This document shows, one piece after another, positions 1 to 8,626 of a stretch of 34,827 nucleotides of DNA. Source of the DNA: an uncultured Comamonadaceae bacterium (lineage in GTDB: Bacteria; Pseudomonadota; Gammaproteobacteria; Burkholderiales; Burkholderiaceae); NCBI GenBank assembly GCA_946482595.1, contig CAMLSD010000055.1:1-34827 (forward strand), written 5' to 3'. Within the stretch, counting starts at the first letter, position 1. Every line of letters starts with the position of its first letter. A model generated the notes under the pieces. That model did not search any database. It had not been told where the DNA came from and saw only the letters and a program-made list of their open reading frames with translations. A program made the translations under genes and the position numbers.

Positions 1-900
1 AGTGACGCCGCCCGCCGGGTGGCCGACGGTGACCTGAGCCCGGTGCCGGGCGCGGTGTCGGCGCCGTCCGGCAGCGTGCTGGCCTCGCTGGCGGCAATGC
101 AGTCCAGCCTGGCCGATGTGGTGGGCCGGGTGCGGCATGCCTCGGACTCGATCGCCACCGGTTCGGTCGAGATCGCCAACGGCAATGCGGACCTGTCGGC
201 CCGCACCGAGCAGCAGGCGTCCAGCCTTCAGCAGACGGCGGCTTCGATGGAGCAGATGAACGCCAGCGTCAGGAACAATGCCGAAGCGGCCGGCAAGGCC
301 ACCGAGCTGGCCGGGTCGGCCAGTCAGGCCGCGGCACGCGGGGGGGAGGTCGTCAATGAAGTGGTCCACACGATGGACGACATTGCAGAGAGTTCACGCC
401 GCATTGCCGACATCATCAGTGTCATCGACGGCATTGCCTTCCAGACCAACATCCTGGCGCTGAACGCGGCGGTCGAGGCCGCGCGGGCCGGCGAGCAGGG
501 GCGTGGTTTTGCCGTGGTGGCCGGTGAGGTGCGCAGCCTGGCCCAGCGCAGCGCCGAGGCCGCGCGCGAGATCAAGTCGCTGATCGGCGCCAGCGTCGAA
601 AAGGTCGACGCCGGGACACGCCTGGTGCGCGAGGCCGGCACCTCGATGGAAGACATCCTGACCCAGGTGCGCAGCGTGTCCAGCCTGATCGCCGAGATCA
701 GCACCGCGTCGCGCGAGCAGGCCGGGGGGATCGGGGAGGTGAGTGGGGCCGTGGCGGGGCTGGACCGCACCACACAACAGAATGCCGCGCTGGTCGAACA
801 AAGCGCAGCGGCCGCCGACGGCCTGAAGCAGCAGGCGGCGCGGCTGGCCGAGGCGGTGCGAGTGTTCCGGCTGAATGCCGCGGCATCGGCGGCGGCCTGA
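1..900 (+). CDS. Methyl-accepting chemotaxis protein, 3' part (5' end outside window)
   Basis: Inner-membrane chemoreceptor that controls the CheA kinase through its cytoplasmic coiled-coil hairpin. The frame is open from base 1; the GTG at 19 is internal to a HAMP end ([13 protein letters not shown]), so the true start lies left of the window. The visible 299 or so codons hold the end of HAMP and the whole signalling domain. The highly conserved hairpin tip is present ([20 protein letters not shown], then [19 protein letters not shown]), flanked by Gln/Glu/Ala-rich heptads that would carry methylation sites (for example [17 protein letters not shown]). The C-terminus ends in AAASAAA without a CheR/CheB-tethering pentapeptide. 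The ligand specificity cannot be told because the periplasmic domain is missing. It converges on the acyltransferase gene. Confidence 0.95.
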   Translation, partial: SDAARRVADGDLSPVPGAVSAPSGSVLASLAAMQSSLADVVGRVRHASDSIATGSVEIANGNADLSARTEQQASSLQQTAASMEQMNASVRNNAEAAGKATELAGSASQAAARGGEVVNEVVHTMDDIAESSRRIADIISVIDGIAFQTNILALNAAVEAARAGEQGRGFAVVAGEVRSLAQRSAEAAREIKSLIGASVEKVDAGTRLVREAGTSMEDILTQVRSVSSLIAEISTASREQAGGIGEVSGAVAGLDRTTQQNAALVEQSAAAADGLKQQAARLAEAVRVFRLNAAASAAA

Positions 901-937
901 GGCGTCGGGCTGAGCCCGGGGCTGCGATACCGCTTTG

Positions 938-2059
938 TCAGCCGGCCCTCGTGATCGGGCCGGCGGGTTTCGGGCGCCGACCCAGGCGGCTCAGCCGGCT
1001 TTCGACACCGTGGTGGAAGGCCGCACCGGCGACGTTGCAGGCCAGCCAGGCGACGAGCACACCGAAGGTCTGGATCACCGGGTCGGGGCTGGCGTGGCGG
1101 GTGAACCACGCGTTCACCACCAGTGCCACCGGGAAGTTCAGCAGGAACACCGAATAGGAGATGCGGCCCAGGTAGGCCAGGCTGCGGCTGCGCGGCCAGG
1201 TGGTCAGCCAGCCGCCATGGTGGGCGGTGGCCAGCACGGCACTCACAGCCAGCGCCAGCGCGATGCGGGTGCGAAACTCCACCACCAGCGCCAGCAGCGT
1301 GGCCCCATGGATCAGCACCAGCCCCCAGCGGCTTTCGGTGCTGGCCCGCGGGTGGCTGCCCCAGCAGGTCAGCACACCCAGGCCGTAGGCGCCGAAAAAG
1401 TAGAGCGCCCAGTCGTCCCAGTCGGCATCACGGTTGAAGTGGAACAGCGAGCCCAGCACCATCAGCGCCACCAGCACACGGGCCAGGAGACCGGCACGGC
1501 CCCGCGCCCCGGCCGGCCAGTGCCGGGCCAGCCACAGCAGCCCGAGCAGCAGCGCGAACAGCTGGAAGTCGATCGCCACGTACCACACGCCGGCCGAGAG
1601 CGAATCGACGTCGAGCAGGCTGTGCACGAGCAGGGCGTGGGTCAGCACCTGCCACAGTCCGGGCGGGTCGGGCAGGGAATCGTGGGTCATCCATCGCCGC
1701 GCCAGTTCGGTGCAGGCCATGGCGAGCAGCAGGGCGGCCAGATACGGCAGGGCCACCCGCACATAGCGCTGCCACAGCAGGGCCGACGGGCGGCACCCGG
1801 TCGGCAGCGTGCCCAGCGGGGCCAGGCTGCGCGCGGCCAGGAATCCGGCCACCACGAGGAAGATCTGCACGGCCATGCGGGCATCCTGGCTGAACCATTC
1901 GACCAGTGCCGGAGCCAGTTGATGCGTCCGGTCCGACATCGGGCCGTAGAACGCCAGGTGGTGGAGCACGATGAGCTGCGAGCCGATCGCCTTGAAGGCG
2001 TCGATCAGCGGCAGGCGTTCGGCGGGGGCCGCGCCGGGCGCGGTGGGGGCAGGATTCAC
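938..2059 (-). CDS. Acyltransferase family 3 (OafA/YrhL-like) membrane protein
   Basis: Integral membrane O-acyltransferase that would transfer an acyl (often acetyl) group to a cell-surface or exported sugar. The 373-residue product is about the usual length of the acyltransferase-3 domain and is almost all hydrophobic segments (about ten). Near the N-terminus it has the family pattern LIDAFKAIGSQLIVLHHLAF, with the His pair expected for catalysis, then QDARMAVQIFLVVAGFLAAR, matching the family's xFFVLSGF-type motif. C-terminal LGRISYSVFLLNFPVAL is also typical. The start taken is a GTG at 2059; no good ribosome site is seen before it, so the start is uncertain. The gene is divergent from yajC, a place often taken by queA-tgt in related genomes. 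The substrate is unknown. Confidence 0.85.
   Translation of the reverse strand: MNPAPTAPGAAPAERLPLIDAFKAIGSQLIVLHHLAFYGPMSDRTHQLAPALVEWFSQDARMAVQIFLVVAGFLAARSLAPLGTLPTGCRPSALLWQRYVRVALPYLAALLLAMACTELARRWMTHDSLPDPPGLWQVLTHALLVHSLLDVDSLSAGVWYVAIDFQLFALLLGLLWLARHWPAGARGRAGLLARVLVALMVLGSLFHFNRDADWDDWALYFFGAYGLGVLTCWGSHPRASTESRWGLVLIHGATLLALVVEFRTRIALALAVSAVLATAHHGGWLTTWPRSRSLAYLGRISYSVFLLNFPVALVVNAWFTRHASPDPVIQTFGVLVAWLACNVAGAAFHHGVESRLSRLGRRPKPAGPITRAG
941..970 (+). terminator. Candidate stem-loop terminator after the chemoreceptor gene
   Basis: GCCGGCCC (941-948) pairs perfectly with GGGCCGGC (957-964) around an 8-base loop, followed by GGGTTTC. It lies 40 bases after the chemoreceptor stop and overlaps the last codons of the convergent acyltransferase gene. 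The T run is only three bases, so intrinsic termination is possible but not certain. Confidence 0.4.
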
Positions 2060-2159
2060 GACGGGAGGGGCATTGAGCAGGCCCGCGAGGCTACCTCAGG
2101 CGGCGACACAATGGGCGAGTCCGGGCGGGGGTGACCGGGTGGGGCTGTCGCGCGGCGCA

Positions 2160-2165
2160 TACAAT
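2160..2165 (+). promoter_or_regulatory. Candidate -10 element of the yajC-secD-secF operon
   Basis: TACAAT (5 of 6 to TATAAT) lies 36 bases upstream of the yajC start. No convincing -35 hexamer is seen at 16-18 bases. Position and match suit a sigma-70 promoter for the operon. Confidence 0.45.
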
Positions 2166-2201
2166 CTGCTGTTTGTCTGTTCCGTACCTGGAGACCCGTC
2201 C

Positions 2202-2531
2202 GTGTTGATCTCTGAAGCATTTGCTCAAGCCGCCCCGGCTGCCGCGTCCGGCAGTACCGAGTCCACCCTGATGAGCATGCTGCCGCTGGTGCTGATGTTC
2301 GTGGTGCTGTACTTCATCATGATCCGGCCCCAGATGAAGCGGCAGAAGGAACACAAGGCCATGATCGAGGCCCTGGCCAAGGGTGATGAAGTCGTCACCG
2401 CCGGTGGGGTGCTCGGCAAGGTCGCCAAGCTGGGCGACACCTACCTGCATGTCGAGGTGGCCAACGGCGTCGAGATCCAGGTTCAGCGCAGTGCCGTGGT
2501 TCAGGTGTTGCCCAAGGGCTCGCTGAAGTAA
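2202..2531 (+). CDS. yajC: Sec translocon accessory subunit YajC
   Basis: Small inner-membrane protein of the SecDF-YajC complex that joins SecYEG during protein export. The product is about 109 residues, the normal size. After a short Ala-rich N-terminus (ISEAFAQAAPAAASG) comes one membrane segment (MLPLVLMFVVLYFIMI), then the family signature IRPQMKRQKEHKAM and the cytoplasmic part GDEVVTAGGVLGKV. The GTG at 2202 is chosen because GGAG at 2190-2193 is 8 bases upstream; the TTG at 2205 would be a one-residue-shorter alternative. The open frame runs back to 1971, but that extension lies antisense to the acyltransferase and has no family similarity. First gene of the yajC-secD-secF operon. Confidence 0.95.
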   Translation: MLISEAFAQAAPAAASGSTESTLMSMLPLVLMFVVLYFIMIRPQMKRQKEHKAMIEALAKGDEVVTAGGVLGKVAKLGDTYLHVEVANGVEIQVQRSAVVQVLPKGSLK

Positions 2532-2597
2532 TCCGGGGCAGCCAAGGAACCCTGGCGTCGCTTTGCTCAACCAAGGCAAGGGAGCCGGGGGCTCGCA

Positions 2598-2615
2598 GCG
2601 GGGCAGGGGCCCCGC
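2598..2615 (+). other. Stem-loop in the yajC-secD gap
   Basis: GCGGGGC (2598-2604) pairs with GCCCCGC (2609-2615) around a 4-base loop. It lies in the 112-base gap between yajC and secD and 28 bases before the secD start. No T run follows. It could affect mRNA stability or relative expression, but it may be chance in a GC-rich genome. Confidence 0.3.
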
Positions 2616-2643
2616 CAGCCTTTCCCGAGGGTGAAGAGACGTC

Positions 2644-4530
2644 ATGAACCGCTATCCGTGGTGGAAGTACGCGATCCTGGTGATCGCGATCCTGGTGGGC
2701 CTGATCTACACGCTGCCCAACTTTTTTGGTGAGGCGCCTGCGGTTCAGGTGTCCAGCGGCAAGGCCACCGTCAAGGTCGATGCCGCCCTGGCCGAGCGCA
2801 TCGGCCAGGCCCTGAAAGACGCCGGCATCCAGGCCGACTTTGTCCAGTTCGAAGGCAATTCGGTGCGTGCCCGCTTCCAGGACACCGACACCCAGATCAA
2901 GGCCAAGGACGTCATCGCCCGGGCCGTCAACACCGACCCCTCCGATCCGACCTACATCGTTGCATTGAACCTGCTGTCGCGTTCGCCGACCTGGCTGAGC
3001 GCGATGCATGCGCTGCCGATGTACCTCGGTCTGGACCTGCGCGGCGGCGTGCACTTCCTGATGCAGGTCGACATGAAGGCGGCGCTCACCAAACGGGTCG
3101 AGTCGCTGACCAGCGACATCCGCACCCTGCTGCGTGACCGCAACATCCGCCATGCCGGCATCACGCGCAATGCGAACGACCTCGAGGTGCGCTTCCGTGA
3201 TGAAGCCACCCTGAACTCGGCACGCGACCTGCTGGTCACCCAGCTGCCCGACCTGGCCTGGACGCAGTCCGGCTCGGGGGCGGACCTGCTGCTGGTGGGC
3301 CGGCTCAAGCCGGAGGCGGCCCTGCGCATCCAGGACCAGGCGCTCAAGCAGAACATCACCACACTGCACAACCGCATCAACGAACTGGGCACCAGCGAGC
3401 CGGTGATCCAGCAGCAGGGCCTGGACCGTGTGGTGGTGCAGTTGCCCGGTGTGCAGGACACCGCCCGCGCCAAGGACATCATCGGCCGTACCGCCACGCT
3501 GGAAGTGCGGCTCGTGGACGACGGTGCCGAGGCGATGGCCGCGCTGTCCGGCAGCGGCCCGGTGCCCTTCGGTACCGAGCGCTACGTCGAGCGCGGCGGC
3601 GGCCCGCTGATCGTCAAGCGCCAGGTCGTGCTCACCGGCGAAAACCTCACCGACGCCCAGGCCGGCTTCGACGACCAGCAGCAGCCGGCCGTGCACCTGA
3701 CGCTCGATGCCCGCGGTGCACGCATCTTCAAGGATGTCACGCGCGAGAACATCAACAAGCGCATGGCCATCCTGCTGTTCGAAAAGGGCCGCGGCGAGGT
3801 CGTCACGGCTCCCGTGATCCGCAGCGAGATCGGCGGCGGGCGGGTGCAGATCTCCGGCAGCATGACCACCCAGGAAGCCAATGACGTGGCCCTGCTGCTG
3901 CGCGCCGGGTCCCTGGCGGCGCCGATGGAAATCATCGAAGAGCGCACCATCGGCCCCAGCCTGGGTGCCGACAACATCGCCAAGGGCTTCGACAGCGTGC
4001 TCTATGGCTTCATCGCCATCGCGGTGTTCATGATCGGCTACTACCTGCTGTTCGGCGTGTTCTCGACGCTCGCGCTGGGTGTGAACCTGCTGCTGCTGGT
4101 GGCGGTGCTGTCGATGCTGCAGGCCACGCTGACGCTGCCCGGCATTGCCGCCATCGCGCTGACGCTGGGCATGGCGATCGACGCCAACGTGCTGATCAAC
4201 GAACGTGTGCGTGAGGAGCTGCGCGCCGGCGCCTCGCCGCAGGCGGCCATCCATGCCGGCTACGAGCGCGCCTGGGGCACCATCTTCGACTCGAACATCA
4301 CCACGCTGATCGCTGGCGTGGCGCTGCTGGCCTTCGGCTCGGGCCCGGTGCGCGGCTTTGCTGTGGTGCACTGCCTGGGCATCCTGACCTCGATGTTCTC
4401 GGCGGTGGTGTTCTCGCGTGGCCTGGTGAACCTGTGGTATGGCCGCAAGAAGAAGCTCAAGTCGGTGGCGATCGGCCAGGTATGGCGCCCCAATGGCGCT
4501 GTGGCGCCCCAGGTCGAAAGTGAAGCCTGA
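2644..4530 (+). CDS. secD: Protein translocase subunit SecD
   Basis: Inner-membrane, RND-like subunit that uses the proton motive force to pull exported proteins out of SecYEG on the periplasmic side. The 628 residues match the usual proteobacterial length. A first membrane segment (about residues 8-28, YAILVIAILVGLIYTLPNFF) is followed by the SecD signature YLGLDLRGGVHFLMQVD, the large periplasmic P1 region, and a C-terminal block of five membrane segments starting at FDSVLYGFIAIAVFMIGYYL. That block includes GMAIDANVLINERVREELR, which carries the conserved Asp for proton movement. The ATG at 2644 is preceded by a purine-rich GGGTGAAGAGA. Second gene of the operon, followed by secF after 70 bases. 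Confidence 0.97.
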   Translation: MNRYPWWKYAILVIAILVGLIYTLPNFFGEAPAVQVSSGKATVKVDAALAERIGQALKDAGIQADFVQFEGNSVRARFQDTDTQIKAKDVIARAVNTDPSDPTYIVALNLLSRSPTWLSAMHALPMYLGLDLRGGVHFLMQVDMKAALTKRVESLTSDIRTLLRDRNIRHAGITRNANDLEVRFRDEATLNSARDLLVTQLPDLAWTQSGSGADLLLVGRLKPEAALRIQDQALKQNITTLHNRINELGTSEPVIQQQGLDRVVVQLPGVQDTARAKDIIGRTATLEVRLVDDGAEAMAALSGSGPVPFGTERYVERGGGPLIVKRQVVLTGENLTDAQAGFDDQQQPAVHLTLDARGARIFKDVTRENINKRMAILLFEKGRGEVVTAPVIRSEIGGGRVQISGSMTTQEANDVALLLRAGSLAAPMEIIEERTIGPSLGADNIAKGFDSVLYGFIAIAVFMIGYYLLFGVFSTLALGVNLLLLVAVLSMLQATLTLPGIAAIALTLGMAIDANVLINERVREELRAGASPQAAIHAGYERAWGTIFDSNITTLIAGVALLAFGSGPVRGFAVVHCLGILTSMFSAVVFSRGLVNLWYGRKKKLKSVAIGQVWRPNGAVAPQVESEA

Positions 4531-4600
4531 CGTGGACCGGTGCCCGTGCCTGCCAGGGCCGGGCCACCGCCCGAATCCTTTTACAGACTGAGCCCGAACG

Positions 4601-5635
4601 ATGGAATTCTTCCGGATCAAGCGCGACATCCCGTTCATGCGGCACGCGCTGGTGTTCAACATCATCTCGTTCGCCACCTTCGCTGCGGCGGTGTTTTTCC
4701 TGGTGACGCGCGGGCTGCACCTGTCGATCGAGTTCACCGGCGGCACGGTGGTCGAGGTGCAGTACACCCAGGCGGCCGATTTGCCCAAGGTGCGCTCCAC
4801 GGTCGATGCGCTCGGGTTTGGCGAGGTGCAGGTGCAGAACTTCGGCACCTCGCGCGACGTGCTGATCCGCCTGCCCCTGCGCGGCGACGTGAAGCAGCAG
4901 GAGGTGGTGGGCCGGGTGTTCGAGGCGCTGTGCAAGGCCGACTCCGGCACCGTATCGACCGAGGCCTACACGAGCGACAAGGGTGAAGCTTCGACCCGCC
5001 AGGTCTGCAAGGCTGGCGAGTCCGAGCCGCTGCGGCTGCAGCGCAGCGAGTTTGTCGGCCCCCAGGTCGGTGCCGAGCTCGCCCGTGACGGTGCCATCGC
5101 GCTGGCCGTCACCATCGTCGGCATCATGATCTACCTGGCCTTCCGCTTCGAGTGGAAGTTCTCGGTGGCCGCGATCGTTGCCAACCTGCACGATGTGATC
5201 ATCATCCTGGGCTTTTTTGCGTTCTTCCAGTGGGAGTTCTCGCTGTCGGTGCTGGCGGCGGTGCTGGCCGTGCTGGGCTACTCGGTGAACGAGTCGGTCG
5301 TGATCTTCGACCGGATCCGCGAGGCCTTCCGCCGGTACCGCAAGATGACCACCCCCGAGGTCATCGACCATGCCATCACCAGCACGATGAGCCGCACCAT
5401 CATCACCCACGGGTCCACCCAGATGATGGTGCTGTCGATGCTGCTGTTCGGCGGGCCGACGCTGCACTACTTCTCGATCGCGCTGACGATCGGCATCTGC
5501 TTCGGCATCTACTCGTCGGTGTTCGTGGCGGCAGCCATTGCGATGTGGCTGGGCGTCAAGCGTGAAGACCTGGTTTCGGCCACGCCGCGCAAGCAGGGCG
5601 ACCCGGATGACCCGAACGCCGGTGCCGTGGTGTAG
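4601..5635 (+). CDS. secF: Protein translocase subunit SecF
   Basis: Partner of SecD in the proton-driven export complex. The 344 residues start with a membrane segment (ALVFNIISFATFAAAVFFLV) and the SecF motif LSIEFTGGTVVEV. A short periplasmic domain contains an extra Cys pair (LCKADSG and RQVCKAG). Five C-terminal membrane segments follow, with GYSVNESVVIFDRIREAFRR and TSTMSRTIITHGSTQMMVLS, both strongly conserved in SecF. The acidic tail ends in GDPDDPNAGAVV. The start ATG is supported by homology to the MEFFRIK-type N-terminus of betaproteobacterial SecF. Gene order and spacing support cotranscription with yajC and secD. Confidence 0.97.
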   Translation: MEFFRIKRDIPFMRHALVFNIISFATFAAAVFFLVTRGLHLSIEFTGGTVVEVQYTQAADLPKVRSTVDALGFGEVQVQNFGTSRDVLIRLPLRGDVKQQEVVGRVFEALCKADSGTVSTEAYTSDKGEASTRQVCKAGESEPLRLQRSEFVGPQVGAELARDGAIALAVTIVGIMIYLAFRFEWKFSVAAIVANLHDVIIILGFFAFFQWEFSLSVLAAVLAVLGYSVNESVVIFDRIREAFRRYRKMTTPEVIDHAITSTMSRTIITHGSTQMMVLSMLLFGGPTLHYFSIALTIGICFGIYSSVFVAAAIAMWLGVKREDLVSATPRKQGDPDDPNAGAVV

Positions 5636-5679
5636 AGTTCATCGAATTCCTAACCAGGATCGAGGCGCACCCCTTCACC

Positions 5680-7983
5680 ATGGCGATTCCTGCCGACCCC
5701 AAGGCACTGGCGGCACAGGCGCGCAGGACGTTCCTGAATGTCGTCCTGTACGGCGCTCCCAATGCCCTGCAGGCCGTGGAGGCTGGCGCGCGTCAGCTGG
5801 CCACCCAGCCTGCGCCCCCCGAGCTGCTGGCCCGTCGCCGGGATGCCTGGGCTGACCTGCAGCGCCTGCGCGGCACCTGGCAGCAGCATCTGGTCGATCG
5901 GGTGCAACGCCATCAGGGTGTGGACCCCGATCCCCGGGCGGTAGCCCACGGCACCAGCCTGCGCGGGGCCGAGCTGTCGCTGGTCGACGACGACACCATC
6001 GAACACGAGATCCTGACCTCCCGGCTGGCGCTGGCCGTGATGGACCAGGCGGCCTCCGAGTTCACTGATCTGCGCTCCCGGCTCAATGCGCTGGAGCGGC
6101 GTGACGAGTTTTCTGCCGCCGACGTGCTGCGCCCGCATGTCATTGCACGCGAGGTGCTGGAGTCCTGGCGCTCCTGTGGCCTGACCATCGAGGCCTGGCG
6201 CAGCGTGCAGCCCACGCTGCACGACGAGATCGGTCATCTGCTGGTACTGGCCTACCACGAGACCAACAAGTGGCTGATCGCGCACGGAGTGTTGCCCGAA
6301 ATCGACCTGCGCCCGTTGATCCGCCGGGCGCGCGACGCCGGTGTACCGTCGAGCCGTGGCGGGGTCGAGACCGGCGGCATGACACCCGCGGCCAGTGCAC
6401 TGGCCGGCGGGGCCGCCACCTCGCTCAGTGCCACGGGCGCCGGGCTGCGCAGTTCGGTGGGTGAAGAAACACGCCTGATGACCCGGGCGTCCAGCCTGAT
6501 GAAAGCGTCCGAGCAGGCCCAGGCGGTGCTGGGGCGGCTGAATCGCATGGTCGGCAAGCAGGTGCCTGATTTCGAGGCCTCGACCACCCACCATGCCTCG
6601 CCCAAGCTGGTGGCCGCGATTGCCGAGGCCGAACGTGACGTGGCCCAGCGCCTGCGCAGCACCCAGCAGGACGCCCAGGGCGCCTACAACGTCGGCGCCG
6701 TTGCCGACGAGCTCTACGAGCGCAAGCAGGCCCTCAAACGCCAGACCGAGTCCCCGATCGAGCGAGCCACGATCGAGGTGGTGGCGCTGCTGTTCCAGGC
6801 CATCCTGACCGAAGAGCGGCTGCCGGCGTCGGTGCGGGTGTGGTTTGCCCGGCTGCAGATGCCGGTGCTGCGGGTGGCGATCTCCGAGCCTGACTTCTTT
6901 GCCACCACCGACCACCCTGCGCGCCGCCTGATCGACCGCATGGGCGCCTGCGTGATGGGCTTCGACGCCGGTACGGCCGGTGCCATGGGCGACGCGCTCG
7001 AGAAGGAAATCAAGCGTGTCGTGCAGGTTGTCGAGGCCTATCCGGATACCGGCCGGCGCGTGTTCCAGACCGTGCTGGTGGAGTTCGAGAAGTTCCTCGA
7101 TCACTACTTCAAGAACGAGAACGAAACCTCGCGAAAGGGTGTGTCGCTGGCGCAGCAGGTCGAGCAGCGCGAGATCCTGGCGATCCAGTACACCATCGAG
7201 CTGCGCAAGATGCTCAACGAGGTGCCGGTTCAGGAAGGGGTGCGCGAGTTCCTTTTCCAGATCTGGGCCGACGTCCTGGCCATGACGGCGGTCAAGAACG
7301 GCGTGCAGAGCGACGAGACCAAGGCCATGAAGCGCGCGGCGGCTGACCTGATCTGGTCGGCCAGTGCCAAGGTGTCGCGCGAGGAACGCGCCGAAGTGAT
7401 CCGCCGGCTGCCGCCGCTGCTCAAGACCCTGCGAGACGGCATGGCCGGCGCGGGCGTCACGCCGCAGCGCCAGGACGAGCAGATCCAGACCCTGAACAAT
7501 TCGCTGGCCGCGGCCTTCACCGCCAAGACGGCCGCCATTCCGGACGACCGGCTCGATGAGCTGATGCTGCGTCTGGAAACCCTCGAGGAAATGCTGCCCG
7601 ACACCGAGGTCGAGATCGACGAGTCCATGGTGCTGGACCTGTCCGGCCATGAGTCGTCCGGCCTGGAGGTGGTGGCCGAGGGCGGTTCGATGCCGTCCCA
7701 GGCCATGATCGACTGGGCCCGCGGCATCCAGGTGGGTAGCTGGTTCAAGCTCGACTACCGCGGTCGCCACGAGCCGGTGCAGCTCGCCTGGCAGGGCCTG
7801 CGCAAGCAGCTCAGCCTGTTTTCGTCACCGAGCGGGCGTTGTGTGCTGTTCCAGCAGCACCGTCTGGCCGGTTTTCTGCAGGCCGGGTTGCTGGTGCCCG
7901 CCGAGGACGAGGCGCTGACGGTGCGCGCGACTCGCAACGCGCTGGCCAAGCTCGATGCCGACCCGACACGCCTGCTGAACTGA
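5680..7983 (+). CDS. DUF1631 family protein
   Basis: Large, mostly helical, apparently soluble protein of 767 residues, with no signal peptide or membrane segment. Length, charge-rich helical body and C-terminal layout fit the DUF1631 family of beta- and gammaproteobacteria, whose members are sometimes mislabelled thymidine phosphorylase. Recognisable blocks are ESPIERATIEVVALLFQAIL, then the region with ARRLIDRMGA, and the C-terminal all-beta-like segment GSWFKLDYRGRHEPVQLAWQ, followed by LFSSPSGRCVLFQQHRLAGF. That last part resembles the PilZ-like fold reported in related proteins, but I do not see a classical RxxxR c-di-GMP motif next to it, so c-di-GMP binding is not claimed. The molecular function is unknown. 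It starts 44 bases after secF and may be read from the same transcript. Confidence 0.8.
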   Translation: MAIPADPKALAAQARRTFLNVVLYGAPNALQAVEAGARQLATQPAPPELLARRRDAWADLQRLRGTWQQHLVDRVQRHQGVDPDPRAVAHGTSLRGAELSLVDDDTIEHEILTSRLALAVMDQAASEFTDLRSRLNALERRDEFSAADVLRPHVIAREVLESWRSCGLTIEAWRSVQPTLHDEIGHLLVLAYHETNKWLIAHGVLPEIDLRPLIRRARDAGVPSSRGGVETGGMTPAASALAGGAATSLSATGAGLRSSVGEETRLMTRASSLMKASEQAQAVLGRLNRMVGKQVPDFEASTTHHASPKLVAAIAEAERDVAQRLRSTQQDAQGAYNVGAVADELYERKQALKRQTESPIERATIEVVALLFQAILTEERLPASVRVWFARLQMPVLRVAISEPDFFATTDHPARRLIDRMGACVMGFDAGTAGAMGDALEKEIKRVVQVVEAYPDTGRRVFQTVLVEFEKFLDHYFKNENETSRKGVSLAQQVEQREILAIQYTIELRKMLNEVPVQEGVREFLFQIWADVLAMTAVKNGVQSDETKAMKRAAADLIWSASAKVSREERAEVIRRLPPLLKTLRDGMAGAGVTPQRQDEQIQTLNNSLAAAFTAKTAAIPDDRLDELMLRLETLEEMLPDTEVEIDESMVLDLSGHESSGLEVVAEGGSMPSQAMIDWARGIQVGSWFKLDYRGRHEPVQLAWQGLRKQLSLFSSPSGRCVLFQQHRLAGFLQAGLLVPAEDEALTVRATRNALAKLDADPTRLLN

Positions 7984-8074
7984 ACTCGCAGTGTCGGTGG
8001 AGGCCGGGCCGTGGGCGAGGCGGGCCAAGGCCCCCGGCGTGCGCGGCTGAGCCGGCCCGGGGCGGGTCAGTGGA

Positions 8075-8527
8075 TCAGTGGATCAGCCGATCCTCGGCGT
8101 CGACGAACAGTTCGTCGAGAATGAGTGCGTCGGGTTCTTCGCCCAGGCTCCAGAAGACCATCAGCACGATGATCTTGAGGTCTTCGAGCGACACCGGCCC
8201 CCCTGAGGTGGCCATGGCCCGGTCGACGGCGATTTCTCGCATGGCCGGGGGCAGCACGCCGGCCGACTCCAGGAAGCTCACGAAACCGATGCATTCCTCG
8301 CCGAGGCGCTCTTGCTCGGCGGGGGTGTAGACACGCATGCTGGTGGGGAGTTGTGTCCCGGCGTGCGAGCGGCTGGCATGGGCCAGACCGTCCAGCCAGT
8401 TCAGCGCCTCCTGGATCTCGTCGGTCTCGAAGCCGACGGCCGACAGCTTGCGCGTGAGTTGCGCATGGTCGGGGCAGGCGTCCGGGCGCCAGTAGTTTTC
8501 GTAGAGGTAGACCAGCACATCAAACAT
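8075..8527 (-). CDS. smg: Smg family protein (DUF494)
   Basis: Cytoplasmic protein of about 150 residues in the Smg/DUF494 family; its biochemical role is not established. The N-terminus MFDVLVYLYENYWRPDACPD is the family signature and fixes the start at 8527. The longer open frame to 8617 adds 30 residues without family similarity. Also typical are VGFETDEIQEALNWLDGL and the C-terminal LEDLKIIVLMVFWSLGEE. A TATAGT on the minus strand (8540-8535) ends only 7 bases before the ATG, so a very short-leader promoter is possible, though no -35 partner is visible. The gene sits directly downstream of dprA, as in many proteobacteria. Confidence 0.93.
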   Translation of the reverse strand: MFDVLVYLYENYWRPDACPDHAQLTRKLSAVGFETDEIQEALNWLDGLAHASRSHAGTQLPTSMRVYTPAEQERLGEECIGFVSFLESAGVLPPAMREIAVDRAMATSGGPVSLEDLKIIVLMVFWSLGEEPDALILDELFVDAEDRLIH

Positions 8528-8626
8528 GAGGCCCACTATACCCCAGCGGATCCGGCCGTCTGCGCCAAAAAAGCGGGGGTTTGTGCAGGGCGATTGCGGT
8601 CTTGTGGCGTGCGCCACGGGTGGATC

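Noticed and set aside
935..2134. 399-residue plus-strand frame opposite the acyltransferase gene
   Set aside because: Gln/His/Gly-rich antisense reading; the minus strand gives a multi-span membrane protein with family motifs.
4560..4580. Hairpin CGGGC/GCCCG followed by CCTTTT between secD and secF
   Set aside because: Only a 5-bp stem, T run separated by several bases, and it would interrupt a conserved operon; not supported as a terminator.
2395..4950. 851-residue open frame on the minus strand over secD/secF
   Set aside because: It is the antisense shadow of secD and secF, His/Gln/Arg-rich as expected from reverse reading of GC-rich codons, with no domain.
5650..7770. 706-residue minus-strand frame opposite the DUF1631 gene
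   Set aside because: Shadow frame with no motifs; the plus-strand frame has family features and normal codon use.
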